Source of the DNA: Halomonas halophila
Lineage (GTDB): Bacteria; Pseudomonadota; Gammaproteobacteria; Pseudomonadales; Halomonadaceae
Direction: 5' to 3'
DNA length: 19,235 nucleotides
NCBI GenBank assembly: GCA_002433675.1
Contig: DJIP01000045.1
Coordinates: 1-19,235 of the forward strand
In this document: positions 1 to 6,903 of the stretch, in pieces
How the letters are laid out: each line of letters begins with the position of its first letter
How positions within the stretch are numbered: the stretch's first letter is position 1
The notes under the pieces: generated by a model
What the model saw: the letters and a program-made list of their open reading frames with translations, nothing else
What the model was told of the DNA's origin: nothing
Databases searched by the model: none
Program-made: the position numbers and the translations under genes

Positions 1-1170
1 CGTGCGCTGCTGATCGTGTCGGCGGTGTTCTTTCTGGTCAGCGCCTGGGGCTCCGGGGTGGCGACCGGCTCGCTGGAGTTCGTGATCTACCGGGTGCTTG
101 GTGGCATGGCGGTGGGCGCGGCCAGCGTGATGACGCCGGCCTACATCAGCGAGGTGGCGCCCGCCGAGCGGCGCGGACGACTGGCCACGATCCAGCAGGT
201 GGCGATCATCTCGGGGCTGTTTATCGCCTTCGTCAGCAACTATGTGCTGGCCAAGATCGCCGGCGCATCCACCGCCAGTCTGTGGTTCGGCTTCGACGCC
301 TGGCGCTGGATGTTCTGGATCGAGATGCTGCCGGCGGCGATCTTTCTGCTGGCGCTGCTGGGTATCCCGGAGAGCCCGCGCTTTCTGATCAGTCGCGGAC
401 GCGACGACAAGGCGACACGGGTGCTCGTCACCCTGCTCGGCGAGCAGGCGGGGCAGGCCAAGGTCGCCGAGATCAAGGCGTCGCTGAACGCCGATCATGT
501 GCCGAGCCTCAGGGACCTGATCAACGCCACCAGCGGCAAGGTGCATGGCATCGTCTGGGTCGGCATCGGGCTGGCGGTGTTCCAGCAACTGGTCGGGATC
601 AACGTGGTGTTCTACTACGGTGCGGTGCTGTGGCAGGCGGTGGGCTTCTCCGAGGGTGATGCCCTGCTGATCAACGTGATCAGTGGTGCGGTGTCCATCG
701 GCGCCTGTCTGATCGCCATCGCGCTGATCGATCGCATCGGTCGCAAGCCGCTCTTGTGGGCAGGTTCAGTGGGCATGGCGCTGACCCTGTGCCTGGTGGC
801 CTACGCCTTCTCCACCGCCAGCATGGTCGAGGGAAAGCTGGCACTGGCCGGTGACATGGGGGTGCTGGCGCTGCTGGCGGCCAACGCCTACGTGCTGTTC
901 TTCAATGTGTCCTGGGGACCGGTGATGTGGGTGATGCTCGGCGAGATGTTCCCCAATCAGGTGCGCGGTTCGGGGCTGGCGGTCTCGGGGCTGTTCCAGT
1001 GGCTGGCCAACTTCGCCATCACCATGACCTTCCCGATCATGCTGGCCGGCATTGGCCTGGCCGGGGCCTACGGTGTCTACGCCTTCTTCGCGGCCTGCTC
1101 GGTGGTGTTCGTGATGAAGTGGGTCAAGGAGACCCGTGGACGGGAGCTCGAGCAGATGGCCTACGAATAA
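1..1170 (+). CDS. Sugar porter family MFS transporter, XylE/GalP-like (5' end cut off by window)
   Basis: Inner-membrane sugar:proton symporter of the major facilitator superfamily. The reading frame is open from base 1, so the start and roughly the first 80-100 residues (first two or so membrane helices) lie outside the window. Visible family hallmarks, in order: the second sugar-transport signature (RVLGGMAVG...PAYISEVAPAERRGRL), the central-loop motif PESPRFLISRG, the sugar-binding helix motif QQLVGINVVFYYGAVLW, the DRIGRKPLL loop, WGPVMWVMLGEMFPNQVRG in the helix 10 region, and a C-terminal KETRGRELEQM in place of the usual PETKG. Spacing matches E. coli XylE closely from memory. The substrate (xylose, glucose, galactose or other) cannot be fixed from sequence alone. 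It converges with a DgoR-like GntR regulator, which would suit control of sugar or sugar-acid use, and a strong terminator follows. Confidence 0.93.
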   Translation, partial: RALLIVSAVFFLVSAWGSGVATGSLEFVIYRVLGGMAVGAASVMTPAYISEVAPAERRGRLATIQQVAIISGLFIAFVSNYVLAKIAGASTASLWFGFDAWRWMFWIEMLPAAIFLLALLGIPESPRFLISRGRDDKATRVLVTLLGEQAGQAKVAEIKASLNADHVPSLRDLINATSGKVHGIVWVGIGLAVFQQLVGINVVFYYGAVLWQAVGFSEGDALLINVISGAVSIGACLIAIALIDRIGRKPLLWAGSVGMALTLCLVAYAFSTASMVEGKLALAGDMGVLALLAANAYVLFFNVSWGPVMWVMLGEMFPNQVRGSGLAVSGLFQWLANFAITMTFPIMLAGIGLAGAYGVYAFFAACSVVFVMKWVKETRGRELEQMAYE

Positions 1171-1271
1171 GGCATGCGCTCGAGCGTGACGTGACGGCCA
1201 GCGAGCATGTTGGCCATGGCGAGCAGGCGCGGTAGGCCTGCGAACAAGGCGCCAGTCACCCTGATGGTCAG

Positions 1272-1310
1272 GACCCCGGCGAGATTCACTCGCCGGGGTC
1301 TTCTCGTATT
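1272..1310 (+). terminator. Rho-independent terminator after the sugar transporter
   Basis: A perfect 12-bp inverted repeat, GACCCCGGCGAG (1272-1283) and CTCGCCGGGGTC (1289-1300), with a 5-nt loop ATTCA. It is followed on the plus strand by the moderately T-rich stretch TTCTCGTATT. It lies about 100 nt after the transporter stop codon, between convergent genes. The minus-strand side has no T tract, so it mainly serves the plus-strand transcript, although the stem could also hinder the opposing one. Confidence 0.8.
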
Positions 1311-1375
1311 CGGCAACCGACAACGCGCGGTAGCTGCCGTCTGTTCGGTAGGGGGAGCGCCGACAGGGAGTCGAC

Positions 1376-2140
1376 TCAGGCCGTGGGTGGCAACTCCAGG
1401 TCGCTGCCGAGTACCGAGTCGCCGGGCTTGATGCCCAGGGCGTCGGCGGTACCGGCGAGCACCGCCTGGGCGGCGCGAAAGGCGTCCTGGGGGCGCCGCG
1501 TGCGGATCGCCTCCATCAGCTCGCGGTGACGCTCGAGGCTGTCCTCGGGGTCGCTGGCGCTTTCGTTGGAGGTCTCGATCAAGAGATAGATCGAGGGGCG
1601 CAGGATATGCGAGAGCTGGGACCAGACGATATTGCGGGTGGCCTTGAAGATGGCCACGTGGAAGGCGATGTCGTGATCGCTGTGCAAGCGCTTGGCCTCG
1701 CCCTCGGCGGCGTTCATGGCGCTTTCCATGCCCTCGAAGGCCTCCTCGATGGCGACCAGATCCCGGGCCGTCGCGCGGCGGGCGGCGGTCATCGCCACGT
1801 AGGGCTCGACGTCGAGGCGGAAGCTCAGGATCTCGCGCTGGATCTCGGGATTGGGGGCCGCGTAGCGGGTCATCCAGTCGGTGACCGACGGGTCGAGGAT
1901 GTTCCAGGCCTCGACCTCGCGCACCTTGGAGCCGTGGCCGGAAATGCGTTCGATGATGCCCACGTCCACCAGCTGGCGCAGGTCGCTCCTGACCGCCGAA
2001 CGGTTCAGCGCAAACTGTTCGGCCAGATCGACCTCCTTGGGCACGAAGTCGCCGGGGCGATAGCGTCCGCCGAAGATGGCCTCGGCCAGGTAGTCGGCCA
2101 CGCTGGGGCGTTTGCTGTTGCTGCGAGATGGGACGGCCAC
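1376..2140 (-). CDS. FadR-family GntR transcriptional regulator (DgoR-like)
   Basis: DNA-binding regulator of 254 residues. Residues about 13-76 form the GntR winged helix-turn-helix (GGRYRPGDFVPKEVDLAEQF followed by NRSAVRSDLRQLVDVGIIE), then the linker WNILDPSVTDWM seen in DgoR-type FadR members. Residues about 100-225 form the all-helical FCD effector domain. Candidate metal or ligand residues are Asp157 and His161 (DIAFH) and His205 (RHRELM). The His often found in the last helix of metal-binding FCD domains appears replaced (AAQAVLAG), so effector binding may differ. The GTG start at 2140 is chosen because AGGAG (2148-2152) lies 7 nt upstream. A longer frame to 2221 runs into tandem repeats and begins upstream of the predicted transcription start. 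The likely role is control of sugar or sugar-acid uptake and catabolism, perhaps the neighbouring symporter; this is inference from family and position. Confidence 0.88.
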   Translation of the reverse strand: MAVPSRSNSKRPSVADYLAEAIFGGRYRPGDFVPKEVDLAEQFALNRSAVRSDLRQLVDVGIIERISGHGSKVREVEAWNILDPSVTDWMTRYAAPNPEIQREILSFRLDVEPYVAMTAARRATARDLVAIEEAFEGMESAMNAAEGEAKRLHSDHDIAFHVAIFKATRNIVWSQLSHILRPSIYLLIETSNESASDPEDSLERHRELMEAIRTRRPQDAFRAAQAVLAGTADALGIKPGDSVLGSDLELPPTA

Positions 2141-2147
2141 TGACGTG

Positions 2148-2152
2148 CTCCT
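2148..2152 (-). promoter_or_regulatory. Shine-Dalgarno site deciding the GTG start of the GntR regulator
   Basis: AGGAG on the minus strand, 7 nt before GTG at 2140. No comparable site precedes the upstream in-frame ATG at 2221, which falls in repeats. Confidence 0.7.
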
Positions 2153-2184
2153 GGCGAATGCAGTGACGATGCTAGCGAATGTGC

Positions 2185-2213
2185 AACATAGTGACAATGC
2201 GCCATAGTGACAA
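2185..2213 (-). promoter_or_regulatory. Sigma-70-type promoter of the GntR regulator
   Basis: On the minus strand, TTGTCA (2208-2213) and TATGTT (2185-2190) are separated by exactly 17 nt. This gives a predicted transcription start near 2178 and a leader of about 40 nt before the GTG start at 2140. The -35 hexamer and the spacer consist of the two degenerate, promoter-proximal copies of the 16-bp tandem repeat. Confidence 0.55.
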
Positions 2214-2335
2214 CGGAGCATAGCGACAACGGGACACAGCGATCACGGGGCACAGCGATCACGGGGCACAGCGACAACGGGACACAGCGACAACGGGGCA
2301 CAGCGACAACGGGACACAGCGACAACTCGGCAAGT
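2192..2335. repeat. 16-bp direct tandem repeat array (about 9 units)
   Basis: Head-to-tail 16-bp units with consensus CGACAACGGGACACAG on the plus strand. Six units at 2224-2319 are near perfect, in two main variants differing at CAA/TCA and GAC/GGC. Degenerate copies flank them at 2192-2207, 2208-2223 and 2320-2335, and a further decayed copy may lie at 2176-2191. There are no spacers, so this is not CRISPR. The array lies between the stop of the M50-HlyD gene and the GntR regulator, and supplies the -35 element of the regulator's promoter. Unit length is not a multiple of 3 and there is no convincing coding use. Confidence 0.93.
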
Positions 2336-2387
2336 GGCAGCGCTGGTGGGCTCGCGGCCAGGCAAGTCCAGAGAGGGGCGAGCCTCC

Positions 2388-4613
2388 CTAGAAGCCACTC
2401 TCGCGGATTACCACCGAAGCGAGCCAGGTAATGAACTGGCCGACCAGGCTCTGACGCTCGGCGTCGATGTGCAGTTGACCAGCGGCCTGCCTGCCACCTG
2501 CCCAGGGGCGGTCCAGGCGGGCCTCGATTGCGATCAGCGCGCGTTCAAGACGCAACTTGCCGCGTTCTTCCTGGTCCTCGTAGGTGGACAACGGACCGCC
2601 GTGGCGTGCCGCCAGCAGGGGGTGACTCAGGTGCTCGGCGCGGGTGGCACCGATGGCGGTGACGTGTCCAGTCAGCGGTCGGGTGTGGCCTTCCACCAGA
2701 AAGCGCACCCGAGCACCAGCACTCAGGCGGTGGACCTCGTCCTGAGGCACATAGGCATCGATGACCCAGGTCGAGGGGTCCACCAGCACGCCCAACGGCT
2801 CCCGGGTGGCGATCCATTGCCCTGGCGTCTGTTGACGATCGAAGCGTTGCCATTCGCCGGCGAAGGGGGCGTTGATGACCAGTCGCTGCTGCTCCCGCCG
2901 GGCGGCCTGGCGTCCGCTTTCGCTGACGCGGTGTAGCGCCAGGGTAGCGCTGTCGCGATGGCGCCCATCGTCGGCGTCGAGCAGCCCCGCCAGTTCGGCC
3001 TCCAGCAGGTCGAGCTCGCTGTCCTGGGCCAGCTCGCGACGTCGGATATCCGGCTCGCTCAGCCGCACCAGGGCCGCCTCCCGCTCGACCCGCCCGGAGG
3101 CGGCGATGGTCTCCAGGCGTGCGGGAAACGGCGAGTACAGGGTCAGCTCGCGCTCGGCGTGGAGCACGCCAGGCCCGCTGACGCGGGTCTGCAGGGGCAG
3201 GCAGGCCAGCAACAGCAGTAGGCCGAGGGCCAATAGCCAGGCCAGGCGAAAGCGCCGGGGGACGGCGCGGCGATGGGACCACCAGTGCTGCAATTCTCGG
3301 GTGACGGGCATCAGGATGAACCAGGCTATTTCAACGGCGAACAGGACGATGCCCAGCGCCTTGAAGAACAGATGATAGACGGCCAGGGCGATGCCGAGGA
3401 ACAGCACCAGCCGATACAGCCAGGTGGCGAAGGCGAACAGCACCAGCGAACGTCGCTGGTGATGGGGGAAGGGTTCCGGCCAGGCCTCGTCGAGCCCCAG
3501 CAGTCGCCGGCGCAGCCACACGCGGGCCTGGGCGCCGGCGCGCTCGTGCAGGTTGGGGAAGTCGAGCAGATCGGTCAGCACGAAGTAGCCGTCGAAGCGC
3601 ATGAAGGGACTTGCGTTGATCGCCAGGCTCAGCACCCAGCTGGTGGTGGCCAGATACAGCAGTGCCGAGTTGACGGCGCCCGGCTCGGTCAGCACCCAGC
3701 CGAGGGTCGCCAGGCCTGCCAGGCCAAGCTCCACCAGCATGCCCGCCGACGAGATCGCCAGCCGCGATCGGCTGCGCCTGAGTTTCCAGCTCTCGCCGGT
3801 GTCGGTGTAGAGCATCGGCCACAGCACGATAAAGGCGACGCCCATATGCGCCACCTTTACCCCCAGCCGGGTCGCCACCAGGGCATGGCCGAGCTCGTGG
3901 CAGGCCTTGGCCACCACCAGTGCACAGGCGAAACTGAGAATGCCTGACAGCGAGAAGGCGTCCATCACCGCGTGGGTAAAGTGGTCCCAGCGGCGCACCA
4001 CCAGCACCAGCCCGAGCAGTCCGAGCAACAGCACCGCCGTGACCATGCCACGGCTGAACAGCCAGGGCAGGGCGCGCACCACGGCGCCGAGAAAGCGCTG
4101 CGGGCGCACCAGCGGCAGGCGAAAGAACAGATAGTGATGCAGCCACCAGGACAGCTTGCGCCAGGCGGCGCCCGTGTCGGCCTCACGGGCCATCCGGTCG
4201 GTCGCGTCGGGTCCAGCTCTGAGCAGACGGTGGTGCTCGAGAAAGTCGACCAGTTTGAGCACCTGCTCGAGTGACGGCTGCATCGGCGTCTGGGCGGCGA
4301 TCTCGTCGCGAATCCGCGCGGGGCTCGCCCCCCAGCGCGCCAGACACTCGAACTCGAGCCAGCCGATCCGGTAGAAGCGATTGGTCACCGGGTCCTGGAT
4401 CGACCACTGGGGCTCGCCATGGCGATCACGACCCGCATCCACCAGCACCAGATCCTCGCGCAGCGGTGGCGGCGGACGATCCGCCCGTTCATCGACGCCG
4501 GCGGTGTGATGGGCCATCGTCGCGCTAAAGGGGCTGGCGTTGCCTTCCGTGGGTGAGCCAGCCGCGCTATGGGAAGCCCCCAGACCATGGCTTGCGGGTG
4601 TCGCTGAGGCCAT
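2388..4613 (-). CDS. PqqD-like / M50 (site-2 protease-like) peptidase / HlyD adaptor fusion protein
   Basis: Inner-membrane protein of 741 residues and last gene of the operon. Residues about 67-135 resemble a PqqD-like winged domain (WSIQDPVTNRFYRIGWLEFE...). Residues about 190-475 hold seven or eight hydrophobic segments. The first part carries the zinc-protease motif HELGH (His239, Glu240, His243), and NASPFMRFDGYF supplies the probable third ligand Asp341, both classic for M50 intramembrane proteases. Residues about 476-740 are HlyD/membrane-fusion-like: a split lipoyl domain (RLETIAASGRVEREAALVRL and LVINAPFAGEW) around a short helical segment, then a beta-barrel segment (TWVIDAYVPQDEVHRLSAGARVRF). 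The ATG at 4613 is preferred over GTG at 4622: it follows the previous gene's TAG by 2 nt, with GGGGTGG just upstream. Known members of such fusions are annotated only as site-2 protease family or efflux adaptor. A role in processing or exporting the operon's giant surface protein is inference. Confidence 0.9.
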   Translation of the reverse strand: MASATPASHGLGASHSAAGSPTEGNASPFSATMAHHTAGVDERADRPPPPLREDLVLVDAGRDRHGEPQWSIQDPVTNRFYRIGWLEFECLARWGASPARIRDEIAAQTPMQPSLEQVLKLVDFLEHHRLLRAGPDATDRMAREADTGAAWRKLSWWLHHYLFFRLPLVRPQRFLGAVVRALPWLFSRGMVTAVLLLGLLGLVLVVRRWDHFTHAVMDAFSLSGILSFACALVVAKACHELGHALVATRLGVKVAHMGVAFIVLWPMLYTDTGESWKLRRSRSRLAISSAGMLVELGLAGLATLGWVLTEPGAVNSALLYLATTSWVLSLAINASPFMRFDGYFVLTDLLDFPNLHERAGAQARVWLRRRLLGLDEAWPEPFPHHQRRSLVLFAFATWLYRLVLFLGIALAVYHLFFKALGIVLFAVEIAWFILMPVTRELQHWWSHRRAVPRRFRLAWLLALGLLLLLACLPLQTRVSGPGVLHAERELTLYSPFPARLETIAASGRVEREAALVRLSEPDIRRRELAQDSELDLLEAELAGLLDADDGRHRDSATLALHRVSESGRQAARREQQRLVINAPFAGEWQRFDRQQTPGQWIATREPLGVLVDPSTWVIDAYVPQDEVHRLSAGARVRFLVEGHTRPLTGHVTAIGATRAEHLSHPLLAARHGGPLSTYEDQEERGKLRLERALIAIEARLDRPWAGGRQAAGQLHIDAERQSLVGQFITWLASVVIRESGF

Positions 4614-4615
4614 GG

Positions 4616-6046
4616 CTACCACCCCGTCCAGGCGCGCAGGGCCGACAGCGGCCGGCGCAGCAGGTAGTAGCCGAGACTGACCTCTTCGCCGTAGACCTTG
4701 GCGGTGCCGTGCAGCCCCAGGCGTACCTTGTTTACTGCCGAGTCGGTCTGGGTATCGTTCCCCTGGTCGAGGCTCTGTCCAGTGCTGTCTTTCGCTTCGG
4801 TCGGCGCCAGTTCCGCCAGCAGGCGATAGGCGGCGACGCCATCTGCGTCGGTCGAGGCTTCGTAGCTGGTCTGGGTGAGTCGCGCGCCGATCGGTTCCAG
4901 CGGCCGGGCGCTGAGGAACACCTTGACCTCGGCCCCGGGGGCCAGGGTGATGGCGTCGGCGGCGGCCAGCTGGATCTCCACCGCCGGCTGATCGGGGTCG
5001 GCCAGGCGCAGGATGCGCTCGCCGGTGGCGACGGGGCGTCCTTCCCAGTCGTCGGGATCGCTGTAGACCGCGACCCCCGCCGTCGGAGCGGTCACCAGGG
5101 TGCGTTCGAGCCTGGCCTCCAGTGCCTCCAGTTCGGCCTGGCGCTGTGCCTGCTGGCGCCTCAGGCGGCTTATGTCGGCGAGCCGCGAGCGGTCGTCGAA
5201 GGCCAGGTTGCCGGCGGCGTCGAGCTCGGCGCTGGCCACCTCGAGCTGACGCCTGAGTACCTCGGCGCGGCCTTCGAGTTCGCTACGGTCCAGGCGAAAC
5301 AGGGGGGTGCCGGCCTCGACGCGTGAGTTGGGCTCTACCAGCATCTCGGCTACCACACCGTCGAGCGGGCTGGTGATGGCGGCGCTGTCCAGCGACACGA
5401 TCTCGGCCGGGGCCAGGGCCGACTGGCGTACCGGCAGGAACATCGCGGCGATCACCGCGACCAGCAACAGCCAGCCGAGCCGACGACGCGGTAGCTGCCA
5501 GGCGCGTCGGCGTGGCGCCAGGGCCTGCCAGCAGTAGCGCCAGGTGGCGGCCAGGCCACCGAGCTGCTGGCGCAGCGCCTGGGGCGGTGGCTGCTCGAGC
5601 AGAAACAGCGCCCAGGCATGGTCGGTGGTCGACTTTCGGTCGGCGTCGACGCCGCCGGGACCCAGCGGCACCAGCCACAGCACCTCTGGCCACCACTGGG
5701 CCCAGCCCTCGGCCAGGTCCTCTGGGAGTTCCAGTTGATCGCGCAGCAGCAGTCTGGGGCCATCGATATCGTGTTGATCGAGCAGCCAGGCGCCGAGCCT
5801 TTCCACCCAGTTGACGAAGGGGGTGCGCTCGGTGGGCGTGGCCAGCCCCGAGACACAGCGCAGCCTGACCGCACCCCGGGCACGGCCCTCCAGTACCAGT
5901 GCCTGACGAAAGCGCAGCAGCGGATAGGGGTCGTTGGCGATGGAGAAGGCCAGGGTGGTGCGCGAGTCGGCGTCCAGCGCGCGATCTCGCAGGGCCAGGC
6001 TCAATGACGCCAGCGACGCCGGGCGTGGGTGTTCGCTGGCGCTCAT
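4616..6046 (-). CDS. Membrane-anchored HlyD-family secretion adaptor with large cytoplasmic N-terminal domain
   Basis: Periplasmic adaptor of 476 residues fixed in the inner membrane by one helix at about 190-205 (LGWLLLVAVIAAMFLPV). Residues 1-185 precede the helix and end in an Arg-rich stretch (APRRRAWQLPRRR), so by the positive-inside rule they lie in the cytoplasm. This part vaguely recalls a GAF-like fold, an unproven call. After the membrane come a lipoyl half (DGVVAEMLVEPNSRVEAGTPLFRLD), a coiled-coil hairpin (about 254-318), the second lipoyl half (LVTAPTAGVAVYSD) and a beta-barrel region (VEIQLAAADAITLAPGAEVKVF). This domain order is that of HlyD/EmrA adaptors that join an inner-membrane exporter to a TolC channel. 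The ATG shares a 4-nt ATGA overlap with the preceding stop, with GAAGG 6 nt upstream (6053-6057), indicating translational coupling. Confidence 0.9.
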   Translation of the reverse strand: MSASEHPRPASLASLSLALRDRALDADSRTTLAFSIANDPYPLLRFRQALVLEGRARGAVRLRCVSGLATPTERTPFVNWVERLGAWLLDQHDIDGPRLLLRDQLELPEDLAEGWAQWWPEVLWLVPLGPGGVDADRKSTTDHAWALFLLEQPPPQALRQQLGGLAATWRYCWQALAPRRRAWQLPRRRLGWLLLVAVIAAMFLPVRQSALAPAEIVSLDSAAITSPLDGVVAEMLVEPNSRVEAGTPLFRLDRSELEGRAEVLRRQLEVASAELDAAGNLAFDDRSRLADISRLRRQQAQRQAELEALEARLERTLVTAPTAGVAVYSDPDDWEGRPVATGERILRLADPDQPAVEIQLAAADAITLAPGAEVKVFLSARPLEPIGARLTQTSYEASTDADGVAAYRLLAELAPTEAKDSTGQSLDQGNDTQTDSAVNKVRLGLHGTAKVYGEEVSLGYYLLRRPLSALRAWTGW

Positions 6047-6903
6047 GGCGTGCCTTCGTCGCTGTCCTCTGTGGCGGGCGCTTCGGCCACCAGGGTGGCA
6101 CGCCCGGTCATGCCCGGCATCAGCTCGTCATGGGCCTGGTCGAGGCGTGCCTCGAGCTCGACGGTCTGGGCCACCGCATCGATGCGGGCACTCACCGCGC
6201 TGAGCGTGGCGGCGTAGCGCTTGCCGGTCTCGCTGACGTCAAGACTGACTGGCTGGCCTTCGCCGAGCTCGGACAGGTGCGCCGAGGGCGCATTGAGCCG
6301 GACCTTGAGAGGACCATCACCGACCAGATCGGCGATCGGCGTACCGGCGGCCATGGTCTGAAAGGGCTTGACGTGAACCGCTGCGATGCGCCCGGCGAAG
6401 GGCGCCTTCAAGGTACAGCGATCGCGCTGGACGGCGGCAAGGTTCAAGGCGCTCTGGGCCTTGTCGACCTCCGCCCGGGCCAGCGCCACCTCGAGATCGC
6501 CCACCGCGTCCAGGCGGCGCAGGCGGTCCTTGGCCTGGCTGTTGAGCCGGGCCACGCCGAGTTCGGTATTGGCCACGTTGACCCGAGCCTGCTCGATTCG
6601 GCAGTCGAAGCGGGCCAGCACATCGCCCTCGGCCACCGTAGCACCCAGCGACACGGCTAGCTCGTCCAGGGTGCCTTCCATGCGGCTCGACAGGGTCGCC
6701 TCCTGCTGGGGGGCCAGCAGGGCGCGCATGGTCAGCTCGCTCCGGCTTTGCTGGGTCGATTGCTGTGCCGAATGCTGGGTCGGCTGCTGGGTCGATTGAG
6801 GTGCCGACTGCTGGGCCGATACCAGCGCCGACAGCCCGAGCAGGGGCAGTGCGAGGCCGAGGAACATCCCGACCGAGCGCGGGCGAAGACGACTAGACGG
6901 CAT
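6043..6903 (-). CDS. Efflux/secretion periplasmic adaptor subunit (RND-MFP/HlyD type)
   Basis: Exported periplasmic adaptor of 286 residues. Residues 1-30 form a signal peptide (Arg-rich start, hydrophobic VGMFLGLALPLLGLSALVSA, probable cut before QQ). Residues 31-55 form an unusual Gln/Ser-rich linker. A lipoyl half follows (LSSRMEGTLDELAVSLGATVAEGDVLARFD), then an alpha-hairpin (about 104-162), the second lipoyl half (LKAPFAGRIAAVHVKPFQTM) and a beta-barrel ending in PGMTGRATLV. It is shorter than typical AcrA-like adaptors (about 370-400 residues). The start at 6903 is chosen for AAGGGGG 5 nt upstream and the good signal peptide; ATG at 6918, giving MKGAP before it, is possible. The start lies 11 nt inside the end of the TolC-like gene and the stop overlaps the next ATG, so it is part of one coupled operon. 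There is no RND pump gene here. Confidence 0.88.
   Translation of the reverse strand: MPSSRLRPRSVGMFLGLALPLLGLSALVSAQQSAPQSTQQPTQHSAQQSTQQSRSELTMRALLAPQQEATLSSRMEGTLDELAVSLGATVAEGDVLARFDCRIEQARVNVANTELGVARLNSQAKDRLRRLDAVGDLEVALARAEVDKAQSALNLAAVQRDRCTLKAPFAGRIAAVHVKPFQTMAAGTPIADLVGDGPLKVRLNAPSAHLSELGEGQPVSLDVSETGKRYAATLSAVSARIDAVAQTVELEARLDQAHDELMPGMTGRATLVAEAPATEDSDEGTP
6745..6822. repeat. Short imperfect tandem repeats encoding a Gln/Ser-rich linker
   Basis: On the plus strand, motifs such as TGCTGGGTCGATTG and TGCTGGGTCGGCTG recur several times in about 75 bp. On the coding strand they give repeated QQST/QQSAPQS-type peptides just after the signal-peptide cleavage site of the periplasmic adaptor. 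Such runs often vary in length between strains; that they vary here is inference. Confidence 0.6.

Noticed and set aside
2141..2221. Upstream ATG extension of the GntR regulator
   Set aside because: It adds 27 residues unlike the family, begins in tandem repeats and lies upstream of the predicted promoter -10; the GTG with AGGAG at 2140 is better.
2192..2335. CRISPR array
   Set aside because: Units are contiguous 16-bp direct repeats with no spacers and no cas genes nearby.
2340..2387. Terminator directly after the M50-HlyD gene
   Set aside because: Only a 7-bp GGCTCGC/GCGAGCC pairing with a loop of over 20 nt and no T tract; not convincing, so read-through into the regulator is possible.
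2207..2431. Small repetitive plus-strand frame (HSDNGTQRQRGTATTG-like peptide)
   Set aside because: It is simply the 16-bp tandem array read through in three phases; no ribosome site and no conserved motif.
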